From Virgibacillus phasianinus (GTDB lineage: Bacteria > Bacillota > Bacilli > Bacillales > Amphibacillaceae): a stretch of 64,000 nucleotides of DNA. Under the pieces are notes generated by a model, which worked only from the letters and a program-made list of their open reading frames with translations, did no database searches and was not told the DNA's origin. Each line of letters starts with the position of its first letter. Position 1 is the first letter of the stretch. Positions 1 through 9,270 of this stretch are shown here, piece after piece. Both the position numbers and the translations under genes were made by a program. The stretch lies in contig NZ_CP022315.1 of the NCBI RefSeq assembly GCF_002216775.1, positions 3,162,001 to 3,226,000 on the forward strand. Direction: 5' to 3'.

Positions 1-1788
1 TAACAATGGTTTCATCTTTTTCCAAAGTGGCAATATTTGATATATGCTGGCCAATATCCTTCCATCTTATATCTGGAAGCTGATGTACAGGCAGATACAA
101 GTATTTCCCTTTATTTGTAAACAAAAGGATATTATCCGTTGTGTTTAATTCAAATAACCCAACTACGTAATCATCATCCTTAATAGCCATATCCTCCCCG
201 TTTGAGGCGGAATACGACCGCAGACTTGTCCGCTTAATATAACCGTCCCTGGTCGTGGAAACTAATACATCTTCACTTGCGACCATCACATCTATATCTA
301 TTTTTAATTCTTCAATATTATTTTCTATTTTGGTTTTCCTTGTATCTCCATATGTCTTTTTTAACTTTTTGAGATCATTTTTAATGGTTTGAAATAATTT
401 TTTTTCATTGCCAAGAATTAATTCTAACTCGGCAATTTTCTTTCTTAACGCTTCGGCTTCTTTTTCCAAAGAAGTAATATCCGTATTGGTTAATCGATAA
501 AGTTGCAGCATCACAATTGCTTCCGCTTGTGGTTCAGTAAAGTCATATGCCTCAATAATCCTTCTTTTGGCATCTGCTTTATTTTTGGACGCACGAATCG
601 TGGCAATCAGCTCATCTAAAATAGAGATAGCTTTTATCAATCCTTCAACAATATGTGAGCGTTCATTTGCTTTTTTAAGTTCAAAAGCTGCTTGTCTTGT
701 GACTATTTCTTTTTGATGCATAATATAGGCATCAAGCATCTGCGGTAAAGATAATAGTTTTGGTGTTTTATCTTTAATAGCTACCATGTTGAAATGATAG
801 GTTACCTGTAAATCGGTATTTTTATATAAGTAGTGTAGAACACCTTCACTATTCGCATCTTTCTTGAGCTCAATTACAATGCGAAGTCCTGTCCGATCTG
901 TTTCATCACGTATTTCGGCGATTCCCTCTACCTTTCGATCAATTCGTAGCTCATCGATTTTTTTAACCATATTTGCTTTATTTACTTCAAATGGAATTTC
1001 GTCAATAACGATTTGTTCCCGATTACCACGAATTTGTTCAACCTCAGCTTTACCACGAACAATAACTTTCCCTTTTCCTGTCTCATAGGCCTTAACAATT
1101 CCATCAATACCTTGAATAATTCCACCGGTAGGAAAATCCGGCCCTTTCATTACCTGCATTAGATCCTGTACGGTGACAGATGGATTATCAATTTTCATAA
1201 TCACTGCATCAATAACTTCAACTAAGTTATGTGGAGGAATGTCTGTAGCGTATCCAGATGAAATCCCTGTCGAACCATTCACTAGCAAGTTCGGAAACTT
1301 TGCTGGTAATACGGTTGGTTCGTCATTTGTGTCGTCAAAGTTTGGTATGAAGTCGACGGTTTGTTTGTCGATGTCACGAAGTAATTCAGAAGAGATACTT
1401 GATAATTTTGCCTCCGTATAGCGCATTGCTGCTGGGGATCACCATCAAGGCTACCGTTGTTCCCGTGCATCTCAATTAGTACGTTTCGAACTTTCCAATC
1501 CTGGCTCAACCGAACCATTGCTTCATAAACAGAAGAATCACCATGAGGGTGGTAGTTACCAATTACCGTACCGACAGTTTTAGCTGACTTGCGGAAGTTA
1601 CTGTCATGCGTATTTTTATCTTCGTACATTGCATATAGAATGCGGCGTTGTACCGGTTTAAGGCCGTCTCGAGCATCTGGGAGTGCTCTTTCTTGAATAA
1701 TGTATTTACTGTATCTACCAAAACGATCACCAATCACTTCTTCAAGTGGCAGGTCTAAATATTTCTCTGGCTGTGACAATAATGTCAC
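1..1788 (-). pseudogene. parC: DNA topoisomerase IV subunit A, partial and frameshifted
   Basis: ParC cuts and religates DNA within the ParC2ParE2 topoisomerase IV that decatenates daughter chromosomes. The first ~118 residues are intact, with the quinolone-determining segment [14 protein letters not shown] carrying unmutated Ser and Glu. After GDP the frame shifts: the bases read GDPQQQCAI where the family has [12 protein letters not shown], and the shifted frame stops at 1282. Adding one base to the four-G run at 1434-1437 (plus strand) restores the family sequence, including the catalytic tyrosine in MRYTEA, and this frame stays open to the left window edge. ParC is normally essential, so a sequencing or assembly error is the likeliest cause; a real mutation cannot be excluded. 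It lies 9 bases after parE, as one operon. The gene continues beyond position 1. Confidence 0.93.
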
Positions 1789-1797
1789 CCCCCTTTA

Positions 1798-3750
1798 TTA
1801 CGTATGAATTTTATCATTTTCTAATATGTTTTCATCTTCGTTCATTCCGAATTTAACGTTACCTTCAATCCATTTACGTCTCGGTTCTACTTTATCGCCC
1901 ATCAGGGTGGTAACTCGTCGTTCGGCTATTGCCAGATCCTCAAGCGTCACTCGGATTAATGTTCTCGTATCTGGGTCCATGGTAGTTTCCCATAGCTGTT
2001 CAGCATTCATTTCACCAAGGCCCTTGTACCGTTGAATTGTATATCCGTTTTTAAACTTGTTTAGGACACTTTTTAGTTCATCATCTTCCCATGCGTACTC
2101 GATTTTTTCATTTTTCCCCTTACCTTTTGAAACTTTATATAATGGCGGCAATGCAATATAAATCTTTCCGGCCTCGATTAATGGTTTCATATACCGATAA
2201 AAGAATGTCAGCAATAGAACCTGGATGTGGGCTCCATCCGTATCGGCATCGGTCATAATAATAATTTTATCATATTGCACATCTTTTAAATCAAAATCCC
2301 CACCAACTCCTGCTCCTATGGTATGGATAATGGTTGAAATTTCTTCATTCTTAAAGACATCTTCTAATTTTGACTTTTCCGTATTGATTACCTTACCTCT
2401 AAGTGGCAGAACTGCCTGAAATTTACGGTCGCGTCCTTGTTTAGCTGATCCACCTGCAGAGTCTCCTTCGACTAAATAAAGCTCATTTTTTTGCGGATTT
2501 TTAGACTGAGCGGGGGTCAGTTTTCCGCTTAACAATGAGTCCTTTCGTCTTTTTTTCTTTCCAGTACGTGCATCTTCACGTGCCTTGCGGGCAGCTTCTC
2601 TAGCCTCTTTTGCCTTTACCGCTTTGCGAATTAATAATCCAGCATTATCAGGATTTTCCTCCAGAAAGTAGGAGAGTTTTTCTGAAACAATAGCATCTAC
2701 AACTGATCTAGCTTCAGAGGTTCCAAGCTTACTTTTCGTTTGTCCCTCAAACTGCAATATTTCTTCCGGTATACGAACAGAGACAATTGCAGTAAATCCT
2801 TCACGGATATCCGTTCCTTCGAGGTTCTTATCTTTTTCTTTGATAATACCAAGTTTACGGGCATACTCATTAAAAGTCCTGGTTATGGCGGTTCTTGCCC
2901 CGGATTCATGGGTTCCGCCATCTCTAGTCCGCACATGGTTTACAAAAGACAGCATACTTTCTGAATAGCCATCATTAAATTGAAAAGCAAAGTCCACTTC
3001 AATACCCTGCTGTTCACCCTCAAAAGATACAACTTGATGCAGTGTATCTTTTTCCTCATTTAAATAAGCAACAAATGACTCCAGACCATCCGGGAACTCA
3101 TATATTTCATGATTGTTTTCCCGTTCATCCACCAGTTCGATTTTTAAACCTTTTAATAGAAAGGCAGCTTCTCGAAGTCTTTCGGATAACGTTTCAAAAT
3201 TATATACTGTTGCGGAGAAAATCGCCGGATCAGGTTTGAAGTGAATAACTGCACCTTTTTTCCTGGTCGTCCCTTGATTTTCCACAGTTCCTGCGGGGAT
3301 ACCACCGTTTTCAAACCGCTGGAAATATTTCGTCCCATCACGGTAGCTCGTGACTTCCAACCATTCAGAGAGTGCGTTAACTACCGAAGCACCAACGCCA
3401 TGCAAACCCCCGCTTGTTTTATACCCACCCTGACCAAATTTACCGCCAGCGTGCAATACCGTAAAGATTACTTCAATGGTAGGTCTTCCAGAACTATGCA
3501 TTCCACCTGGGATACCACGTCCGCTATCCTCAACTGAAATACTATTGTCTTTATGTATCGTTACTTTTATTTTATCCCCGTAACCAGCCAATGCCTCATC
3601 CACAGCGTTATCAACGATTTCATCAACTAGATGATGCAAACCGCGGTTATCGGTGCTTCCTATATACATACCAGGTCTTTTTCGAACAGCTTCGAGCCCT
3701 TCGAGAACCTGAATAGAGTCATCGGTATACTTTAATGGTTTCTTAACCAA
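1798..3750 (-). CDS. parE: DNA topoisomerase IV subunit B (ATPase)
   Basis: ParE is the ATPase subunit of topoisomerase IV. The 650-aa length matches the family (about 655 in B. subtilis). The N-terminal GHKL ATPase domain shows EIVDNAVDEALAG and GGLHGVGASVVNALSEW; the C-terminal Toprim part shows ELYLVEGDSAGGSAKQGRD and MTDADTDGAHI, the metal-binding acidic residues. The start is TTG at 3750 (MVKKPLKY), about 10 bases after AAAGGGG; the nearer ATG is out of frame and closes at once. The upstream promoter has a LexA-like box in its spacer, consistent with the SOS control described for parEC in B. subtilis. Operon with parC. Confidence 0.97.
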   Translation of the reverse strand: MVKKPLKYTDDSIQVLEGLEAVRKRPGMYIGSTDNRGLHHLVDEIVDNAVDEALAGYGDKIKVTIHKDNSISVEDSGRGIPGGMHSSGRPTIEVIFTVLHAGGKFGQGGYKTSGGLHGVGASVVNALSEWLEVTSYRDGTKYFQRFENGGIPAGTVENQGTTRKKGAVIHFKPDPAIFSATVYNFETLSERLREAAFLLKGLKIELVDERENNHEIYEFPDGLESFVAYLNEEKDTLHQVVSFEGEQQGIEVDFAFQFNDGYSESMLSFVNHVRTRDGGTHESGARTAITRTFNEYARKLGIIKEKDKNLEGTDIREGFTAIVSVRIPEEILQFEGQTKSKLGTSEARSVVDAIVSEKLSYFLEENPDNAGLLIRKAVKAKEAREAARKAREDARTGKKKRRKDSLLSGKLTPAQSKNPQKNELYLVEGDSAGGSAKQGRDRKFQAVLPLRGKVINTEKSKLEDVFKNEEISTIIHTIGAGVGGDFDLKDVQYDKIIIMTDADTDGAHIQVLLLTFFYRYMKPLIEAGKIYIALPPLYKVSKGKGKNEKIEYAWEDDELKSVLNKFKNGYTIQRYKGLGEMNAEQLWETTMDPDTRTLIRVTLEDLAIAERRVTTLMGDKVEPRRKWIEGNVKFGMNEDENILENDKIHT

Positions 3751-3804
3751 TTACCATCTACCCCTTTCTTGCATCCATGTTACCCTGTTTCACTATCTTC
3801 TATA

Positions 3805-3833
3805 ATGATAGAACAAACGTTTGTTTTTGTAAA
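3805..3833 (-). promoter_or_regulatory. parEC promoter with LexA-like box in the spacer
   Basis: On the minus strand TTTACA (3828-3833) and TATCAT (3805-3810) are separated by 17 bases. The spacer holds AGAAC-AAAC-GTTTG (3810-3823), one mismatch from the Bacillus LexA consensus CGAAC-N4-GTTYG. The position between -35 and -10 would let LexA block RNA polymerase. Promoter and operator are predictions from sequence only. Confidence 0.65.
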
Positions 3834-3959
3834 TGTAGTACCCTTCCTGTAAAGAACCTGTTATTTAGTATACTACAATTAATTTGAGCTTGTATAGAAA
3901 GATAATATAGCATTAATGTTTCCAATATAAAGTTGTTCCCGTTTTGAAGCAGAAGAAAA

Positions 3960-3991
3960 GCCTTATCCCTGATGTTTTTCAGGGATAAGGC
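3960..3991 (-). terminator. Terminator of yneT
   Basis: A perfect 12-bp stem, GCCTTATCCCTG paired with CAGGGATAAGGC, with an 8-base loop. On the minus strand it is followed by TTTTCTTCT. It lies just past the yneT stop. Confidence 0.85.
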
Positions 3992-3999
3992 CGAACCAA

Positions 4000-4416
4000 T
4001 TATCTTATCAACATCGAGTGCGCTACTTTAATGCAAGTATCCATAATTACAGTAAAGTCGCGTTCTTTCAGGTATTGATATGCCTCTTCATTAGCAATTC
4101 CCAATTGTGCCCAAAATATCTTGGCCGTTGTTTTTGCAGCATCTTCAGCGATTGCAGGTAAAAATTCAGACCTTCTAAATACATTAATGATATCAATCGG
4201 CCGATCAACATCCAATAAAGAAGGATATGATTTTTCCCCTAATGCTTCCGTTATCGTCGGATTTACTGGAATAATGGTATATCCCTCATCCTGCATGATC
4301 TTTGCTATTTGGTACGATGTTCTGGCGGGATTATCGGATAAACCCACAACTGCTATATTCGTTGAATCCTGTAAAACCTGTTTAATTTTATCATTTGACG
4401 GATTTGTGATATTCAT
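4000..4416 (-). CDS. yneT: CoA-binding domain protein YneT
   Basis: A 138-aa single-domain protein of the CoA_binding_2 (YneT/YccU) family. The Rossmann-like start IAVVGLSDNPARTSYQIAKIMQDEG and the later VNPTITEALGEKSYPSLLDV are typical. The family resembles the CoA-binding domain of succinyl-CoA synthetase; its cellular role is not settled. Start ATG at 4416 follows AAAAAGGAGTGTTAAA. B. subtilis keeps yneT next to parE in the opposite arrangement of operons; here it sits between the parE promoter and the osmolyte transporter, 14 bases after the latter, so it may be co-transcribed with it. A strong terminator follows. Confidence 0.9.
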   Translation of the reverse strand: MNITNPSNDKIKQVLQDSTNIAVVGLSDNPARTSYQIAKIMQDEGYTIIPVNPTITEALGEKSYPSLLDVDRPIDIINVFRRSEFLPAIAEDAAKTTAKIFWAQLGIANEEAYQYLKERDFTVIMDTCIKVAHSMLIR

Positions 4417-4430
4417 TTTAACACTCCTTT

Positions 4431-5954
4431 TTAATCAAGTAATCCTTGCTTAGTTAAATAATTTTGAGCAACGGATTCAGGTGATTTGCCATTGTAGTCA
4501 ACCTGATAATTCATTTGACGCATTTGCTCATCTGTTATTTTGCCGCCTAATTGATTCAATATTTCTTCTAACTCCGGATATTTCATTAACGTTTCCTCCC
4601 TTAACAGCGGAGCACCCTGATAAGGCGGGAATAAATGTTTAGGATCATCCAGTGTTACTAAATCAAATTTAATCATATAACTGTCAGTTGCATAGGCATC
4701 TATAACATCCACTTCCCCGTTTGATAACGCTTCTTGACGAATGCCCGGTTCCATGGTAACTACTTTGGCAAAATTCACGTTATATACATCCTGCATTCCA
4801 ACATAGCCATCATAACGATCTTTAAATTCCAGGGTGAACCCGGCTGTTAATTTATCCTCAACTTTATTTAAATCGCCGATTGATTGAAGACCATATTTTT
4901 TCGCTAATTCTTTTGTAGTGGTGACAGCATATGTGTTGTTATATTTCATTGGCTGTAAAAATGCCATGTCGTATTTTTCTTTCATACCTTTTTTAGCTTG
5001 CTGATAAACTTCTTTTGGATCATTGCTCTGGGCTTTTTCACCAAGATGTGTAACGATAGCTGTTCCAGTAAATTCAGGATACATATCGATGCTGCCTTCC
5101 TCTAATGCTGAAAACACAAATGCGGTTTTACCCAAACCTGTTTTTAATGCAACGTTTAAGTCTGTTTCATCTTCAATTAACAATTTGTACATGTTAATTA
5201 ATATGGCTGGTTCTGAACCAAGCTTGGCCCCAATAACTAAATCAGCCTTTTTGTCACCATTAAAGAGAAATGGAGTTGCGACTACTAAAACTGCTATAAT
5301 CAGCATGGCTACAAAAGATTTAAAGCCGGAGCGTTTCGATATAAATTCAAAGCCACGCAGGATAATATCCAGACAAATTGCCAGCAGCGCAGCTGGAATA
5401 GCACCCAATAAGATTAAATTAATATCAGCTCCCCGATCGATTCCAAGTAAAATCAATTCACCAAGCCCACCAGCACCAATCAATGCAGCAATTGTTGTAG
5501 TTCCCACGATTAGTACCATTGAGGTCCGTATGCCAGCCATCATAACAGGCATCGCAATAGGCAGTTCAACTTTTGTCAGCCGTTTAAACGAATTCATTCC
5601 CATCCCGGTTGCGGCCTCTTTTAAAGATGGGCTTACTTCTTTAATACCGGTATATGTATTACGTAAAATTGGTAATAAGCCATAAGCGGTTAAGGCAATA
5701 ATTGCCGGAGTTGTCCCAATGCCGAAAAATGGAATTAAAAATGCTAATACAGCAAGGCTGGGAATCGTCTGCAGGACAGCTGTAATTCCAATAATCGGTT
5801 CCGCAATCCTTGTATATCTTGTTAAGATCAGGCCGAGCGGCACAGCAATAATGATGGCAATAATCAAAGCAATTAACGATATTTGCAGATGTTCCCAGAT
5901 TGTTTCAAGTAACACATCCTGCCTTTTTTGAAAAACGTCGATGAATTCACTCAT
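4431..5954 (-). CDS. opuFB: Glycine betaine/choline-type ABC transporter, fused permease and substrate-binding protein (OpuFB-like)
   Basis: This 507-aa protein fuses two parts of an osmolyte importer. Residues ~1-215 form a BPD-type permease with about six membrane spans and the EAA-type loop LKEAATGMGMNSFKRL. Residues ~230-507 form an extracytoplasmic OpuAC-type binding domain starting at DLVIGAKLGSEPAIL, anchored to the membrane by the permease. This arrangement is that of OpuF and related hybrid systems; classical OpuC/OpuB have a separate lipoprotein. Substrate (betaine, carnitine, choline or proline betaine) cannot be fixed from sequence alone. The start overlaps the ATPase stop by 4 bases (ATGA), so translation is coupled. 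A role in osmotic stress protection is inferred. Confidence 0.92.
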   Translation of the reverse strand: MSEFIDVFQKRQDVLLETIWEHLQISLIALIIAIIIAVPLGLILTRYTRIAEPIIGITAVLQTIPSLAVLAFLIPFFGIGTTPAIIALTAYGLLPILRNTYTGIKEVSPSLKEAATGMGMNSFKRLTKVELPIAMPVMMAGIRTSMVLIVGTTTIAALIGAGGLGELILLGIDRGADINLILLGAIPAALLAICLDIILRGFEFISKRSGFKSFVAMLIIAVLVVATPFLFNGDKKADLVIGAKLGSEPAILINMYKLLIEDETDLNVALKTGLGKTAFVFSALEEGSIDMYPEFTGTAIVTHLGEKAQSNDPKEVYQQAKKGMKEKYDMAFLQPMKYNNTYAVTTTKELAKKYGLQSIGDLNKVEDKLTAGFTLEFKDRYDGYVGMQDVYNVNFAKVVTMEPGIRQEALSNGEVDVIDAYATDSYMIKFDLVTLDDPKHLFPPYQGAPLLREETLMKYPELEEILNQLGGKITDEQMRQMNYQVDYNGKSPESVAQNYLTKQGLLD

Positions 5955-7018
5955 GATTGAACCACCCCGTTTTCCACTTTAGTTTTACTTCTTAAAAATG
6001 CGACAATATCTTTATTTGTTAATACTCCAACTAACTTCTGATCTTTTAATACAGGTAAAATTGCTTGTTCATCCGGTTGAATGGTTTCAGTTGCTTCAAT
6101 TAGGGGCATGTCATTTTTAATTGTTTGAATGTCTACATTCTGGCCGTTTTTCACCGCGCCAATATACATGCCATGCTCATCTTTTATGGCGAACACCCCT
6201 GATTGATCATACGTGCCTTGTTGATAATCAGACAATGATATTACATGCGACTGTGATTGATCAGCAATGACGTCCACCGCCGTTTGCCAGGGAGATTTTC
6301 TTTCCCCAATAAAATCCCGCACAAACTGTGTTTTCGGATTCAAAATTAATTGTTGTGGTGTGTCAACCTGAATGACCTGTCCTTCCTTCATTAAACAAAC
6401 TTTATCGCCAATCGCCATCGCTTCATCCATATCGTGTGTTACAAAGACAATGGTTTTCTTTATTTCTTTCTGCAAAATTCGAATATCCTTCTGCAATTGT
6501 TCCCTGCTAATTGGGTCCAGCGCACTAAAGGGCTCGTCCATTAGAATAATATCCGGATCGGCAGCCAACGCCCGGATAACTCCTATTCGCTGCTGTTGCC
6601 CGCCAGACAGTTCTCTTGGCATTCGTTTTTGATAAGTAGACGGGTCTAGGCCAACCATTTCCAATAACTCCATTCCCCTGTCGCGTATCTTTTTCCTTTT
6701 CCATTTTTTCATTTCAGGAACAACTGCTATATTTTCTGCGATTGTCATGTGTGGAAAAAGTGCGATTTCCTGTAATACATATCCGATATTCCAGCGCAAT
6801 TCATGGATATTGTATTCATTAATATCTTTATCATCTATGTAGATGGATCCTGATGTGGGTTCAATCAGGCGATTAATCATTTTCATCGTTGTTGTTTTCC
6901 CACAGCCACTTGGGCCAATTAATGTCATCAGCTCCCCGTCTTCCACTTTTAATGAAAAGTTTTTTAATGCTTCAGTACCGTCTGGATACACCTTTTGAAT
7001 ATTGCTAAACTCAATCAT
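5951..7018 (-). CDS. opuFA: Osmolyte ABC transporter ATP-binding subunit with CBS domains (OpuFA-like)
   Basis: ATPase of the compatible-solute importer, 355 aa. Walker A GPSGCGKTTTMK, signature ELSGGQQQR and Walker B IILMDEPFSALDP are intact. The C-terminal ~100 residues form a CBS pair (ending near LVGVLTNKDIVAFLRS), the module that senses ionic strength in OpuA-type systems. Start ATG at 7018 follows AAAGGACGAGACGA with 8-base spacing. It is the first gene of a two-gene operon with the permease/binding-protein hybrid and is divergent from plsY. Its family is that of OpuCA/OpuBA/OpuFA; the hybrid partner argues for OpuF. Confidence 0.92.
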   Translation of the reverse strand: MIEFSNIQKVYPDGTEALKNFSLKVEDGELMTLIGPSGCGKTTTMKMINRLIEPTSGSIYIDDKDINEYNIHELRWNIGYVLQEIALFPHMTIAENIAVVPEMKKWKRKKIRDRGMELLEMVGLDPSTYQKRMPRELSGGQQQRIGVIRALAADPDIILMDEPFSALDPISREQLQKDIRILQKEIKKTIVFVTHDMDEAMAIGDKVCLMKEGQVIQVDTPQQLILNPKTQFVRDFIGERKSPWQTAVDVIADQSQSHVISLSDYQQGTYDQSGVFAIKDEHGMYIGAVKNGQNVDIQTIKNDMPLIEATETIQPDEQAILPVLKDQKLVGVLTNKDIVAFLRSKTKVENGVVQS

Positions 7019-7246
7019 TCGTCTCGTCCTTTTTGATTTATTCCCACACGATCATGGGTGGTATTGTATGTTATAAATTAAACTGGAATAATGGAAAACA
7101 TACGTATAATTTACCCGCTATCCTTAATTTGGAAACGTTATTTCCTGAAATTAATATACTATTTTAGGTTCTTTACCATATAACTTCATGATAAAATAAG
7201 AAATAGGCTTATTTTTAAGAGATTAATATAGAAAGAAGGACAGTAC

Positions 7247-7831
7247 ATGGAATACGTGCTATTTATCATCATTGCATACCTGCTTGGTTCAATTCCATCC
7301 GCGTTAATCGTTGGCAAGCTTGGGTATAAAATTGATATACGTGAACACGGAAGCGGTAATTTAGGCGCAACAAACACATTCCGTGTATTAGGAATTAAAG
7401 CCGGAACTATTGTAACCTTGTCTGATATTTTAAAAGGAACAATTGCCACTTTGATACCATTATTCTTGGATGCAGATGTATATCGCTTAATTATCGGCCT
7501 CTTTGCTGTGTTGGGCCATACATATCCGTTATTCGCTAAATTTAAAGGTGGTAAGGCCGTAGCTACATCCGGTGGGATCATATTAGGTGTAAGTCCATTA
7601 TTATTTATTAGTGCTGTAATAGTTTTTTTACTAACCTTATATCTTTCAAAATATGTTTCCCTATCATCAATCATCACCGCGGTTATAGCAGTTGTTGTAG
7701 CGGTCTTGTTAAAAGAAGACATTGGATTAATATTTGTTGTATGTGCACTGGCAGCTTTCGTTTCCTATAGGCATAAAGACAATATAAAACGAATACGCAA
7801 TGGCACAGAACCAAAAATCACCTGGATGTAA
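7247..7831 (+). CDS. plsY: Acyl-phosphate:glycerol-3-phosphate acyltransferase PlsY
   Basis: PlsY moves the acyl group from acyl phosphate to glycerol-3-phosphate at the membrane, the first committed step of phospholipid synthesis. The 194-aa protein has about five membrane spans and the three family motifs: [11 protein letters not shown] near the N-terminus, [16 protein letters not shown] (residues ~34-49) and [13 protein letters not shown] (~95-107). Start ATG at 7247 follows AGAAGGACAGTAC. It corresponds to B. subtilis yneS, next to yneT; here the osmolyte operon separates the two. Monocistronic as far as visible; folE2 has its own promoter downstream. Confidence 0.96.
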   Translation: MEYVLFIIIAYLLGSIPSALIVGKLGYKIDIREHGSGNLGATNTFRVLGIKAGTIVTLSDILKGTIATLIPLFLDADVYRLIIGLFAVLGHTYPLFAKFKGGKAVATSGGIILGVSPLLFISAVIVFLLTLYLSKYVSLSSIITAVIAVVVAVLLKEDIGLIFVVCALAAFVSYRHKDNIKRIRNGTEPKITWM

Positions 7832-7873
7832 TATTTTCGCCTTTTATCTTAATTAATTCAGCAATCCAAAAAA

Positions 7874-7902
7874 TTGAATATAGACACCAAATTGTTTATA
7901 AT
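7874..7902 (+). promoter_or_regulatory. folE2 promoter
   Basis: TTGAAT (7874-7879), a 17-base spacer and TATAAT (7897-7902) make a good sigma-A promoter. The TTG is in frame with folE2 and can be mistaken for a start codon, but it is the -35 hexamer and would not be transcribed. No Zur operator (AAATCGTAAT-type palindrome) is visible nearby. Confidence 0.7.
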
Positions 7903-7936
7903 TTTAATTATTCTTAGCATGAAAGGGGACACTGTC

Positions 7937-8872
7937 ATGACTTATACACCTACATCCCTTACAGTAAACTTACCAAACAAGGAAGAACGACATCAACTAT
8001 TTGGTTCCGTAGCACCTGGGCCCAGGACAAAACCTGAGGAAAAGGATAAAATGGCGGATTTACAAAATACAAAAAAAGATTTTCTATTTGATTTAGATGA
8101 GGTTGGTATTTCAAATGTGAAACATCCGATAACGGTAAAAAGCCATATAGAGCCACTAACACAATCAACAATTGGAACTTTTTCTTTTACTTCTTCTATC
8201 AAAAAAACGAATAAAGGTACGAATATGAGCCGATTTATGGAGCAGTTGAATGCGTATTATCATAATGGGTCTGTAACCAGCTTATCGACACTTAAGCAAT
8301 TTACAAAGGATCTGGCAACTCGGCTTAATCAGGAAGATGCAGAAGTGCAAATATCATTTCCCTGGTTTTACGAACGTACCGGACCGAAGTCCAATATAGC
8401 AGGCATGAATCATGCCGATGTCAGTATTACTGTTTCATATGATAACAAAAATGGATTTGACATCTACGCAACCTTGTCAGCATCAATAACAACTTTATGT
8501 CCTTGTTCAAAAGAGATCAGCGAATACAGCGCACATAATCAACGTGGTTTGGTTTCCATGGAAGTTTCAATTGCTGACGACTTTGATGAAGAAAAAACAG
8601 ACTGGAAGTTAATGCTGTTAGAAGCGGCTGAGAGCAATGCAAGCGCACGCCTGCACCCAGTACTGAAACGCACTGATGAGAAGACTATCACAGAACAGGC
8701 ATATGAAAATCCAAGATTTGTCGAGGATATAGTAAGACTTGTAGCTGCAGATTTATTTGAAATGCCCTTTGTAACAAAGTTCAAGGTCGCCTGTCGAAAT
8801 GAAGAATCTATTCACATGCATGATGCAATAGCATCTGTAACGATTGATAAGGCTGACTATATTTCACAATAA
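7937..8872 (+). CDS. folE2: GTP cyclohydrolase FolE2 (type IB)
   Basis: FolE2 converts GTP to 7,8-dihydroneopterin triphosphate, the entry to folate (and queuosine) synthesis, without the strict zinc need of FolE. The 311-aa protein has the family hallmarks TLCPCSKEISEYSAHNQRG around residues ~190-210, with the catalytic Cys, and a C-terminal PFVTKFKVACRNEESIHMHDA region. Start ATG at 7937 (MTYTPTSL) follows AAAGGGGACACTGTC; longer in-frame starts overlap the promoter. Set between plsY and yidD, where B. subtilis has other genes. In B. subtilis FolE2 is zinc-starvation induced; no matching operator is seen here, so it may be expressed constitutively. Confidence 0.95.
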   Translation: MTYTPTSLTVNLPNKEERHQLFGSVAPGPRTKPEEKDKMADLQNTKKDFLFDLDEVGISNVKHPITVKSHIEPLTQSTIGTFSFTSSIKKTNKGTNMSRFMEQLNAYYHNGSVTSLSTLKQFTKDLATRLNQEDAEVQISFPWFYERTGPKSNIAGMNHADVSITVSYDNKNGFDIYATLSASITTLCPCSKEISEYSAHNQRGLVSMEVSIADDFDEEKTDWKLMLLEAAESNASARLHPVLKRTDEKTITEQAYENPRFVEDIVRLVAADLFEMPFVTKFKVACRNEESIHMHDAIASVTIDKADYISQ

Positions 8873-8917
8873 GAAAAGCTTATGACCGGCAGCTTCTGGG
8901 CGCTTGTGCTTGACATA
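8871..8917. repeat. Short intergenic repeat fragment (REP-like family 2)
   Basis: AAGAAAAGCT joined to TATGACCGGCAGCTTCTGGGCGCTTGTGCTTGACATA. The same right end occurs at 16358-16450, 39703-39826 and 58636-58748. The family begins AAGAAAAGCGCAAGCGCC and ends GGGCGCTTGCGCTTGACATA, so its ends are inverted repeats. This copy lacks the middle. Confidence 0.6.
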
Positions 8918-8940
8918 TCTTTTAAAAAAGGTCGATTTCT

Positions 8941-9189
8941 ATGAAATTCGTTTTTATTGCACTCATAAATTTTTACCGAAAAGCAATTAGTCCATTTAAA
9001 CCACCATCGTGCAGGTTTTATCCCACTTGCTCAGAGTATGGCCTAGAAGCGATTAAACGTTTTGGGGCGATCAAGGGTGGATATTTAACGATTAAACGTA
9101 TTTCAAAATGTCATCCTTTTCATACTGGTGGCGTAGATTTAGTTCCTGAAAAAAAGGTTAAAAAAACTCGGCAATCACCCCATTCTTAG
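8941..9189 (+). CDS. yidD: Membrane protein insertion efficiency factor YidD
   Basis: An 82-aa member of the YidD family (DUF37), small peripheral inner-membrane proteins that assist YidC/SpoIIIJ-type insertion. The family core is complete: [20 protein letters not shown] with the conserved cysteines, then [19 protein letters not shown] and the [12 protein letters not shown] end. Start ATG at 8941 follows AAAAAAGGTCGATTTCT. The left arm of the downstream terminator lies inside the last codons. It follows folE2 after a short repeat; no oxa1/rnpA neighbours, unlike proteobacteria, which is normal for Bacillaceae. Confidence 0.93.
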   Translation: MKFVFIALINFYRKAISPFKPPSCRFYPTCSEYGLEAIKRFGAIKGGYLTIKRISKCHPFHTGGVDLVPEKKVKKTRQSPHS

Positions 9190-9208
9190 GGCGGAAGCCG
9201 AGTTTTTT
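9161..9208 (+). terminator. Terminator overlapping the end of yidD
   Basis: AAAAAACTCGGC (9161-9172) pairs with GCCGAGTTTTTT (9197-9208), a perfect 12-bp stem ending in a T-run. The left arm is coding sequence of yidD, so ribosomes finishing yidD would cover it. It may work on both strands. Confidence 0.85.
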
Positions 9209-9270
9209 CTATTTATTTTGCAAAGCTCTTTATATAACAAAGGACTGCTGCTTATGTTCTTACATTAGTC

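Noticed and set aside
5023-5685. 220-codon ORF on the plus strand
   Set aside because: Antisense shadow of the OpuFB-like gene, whose protein is clearly conserved.
7190-7217. Inverted repeat AAAATAAG/CTTATTTTT upstream of plsY as a regulatory hairpin
   Set aside because: Short, pure A/T-rich arms in an A/T-rich region; chance is a sufficient explanation.
7186-7722. 178-codon ORF on the minus strand
   Set aside because: Antisense to plsY, with no start signal and a low-complexity translation.
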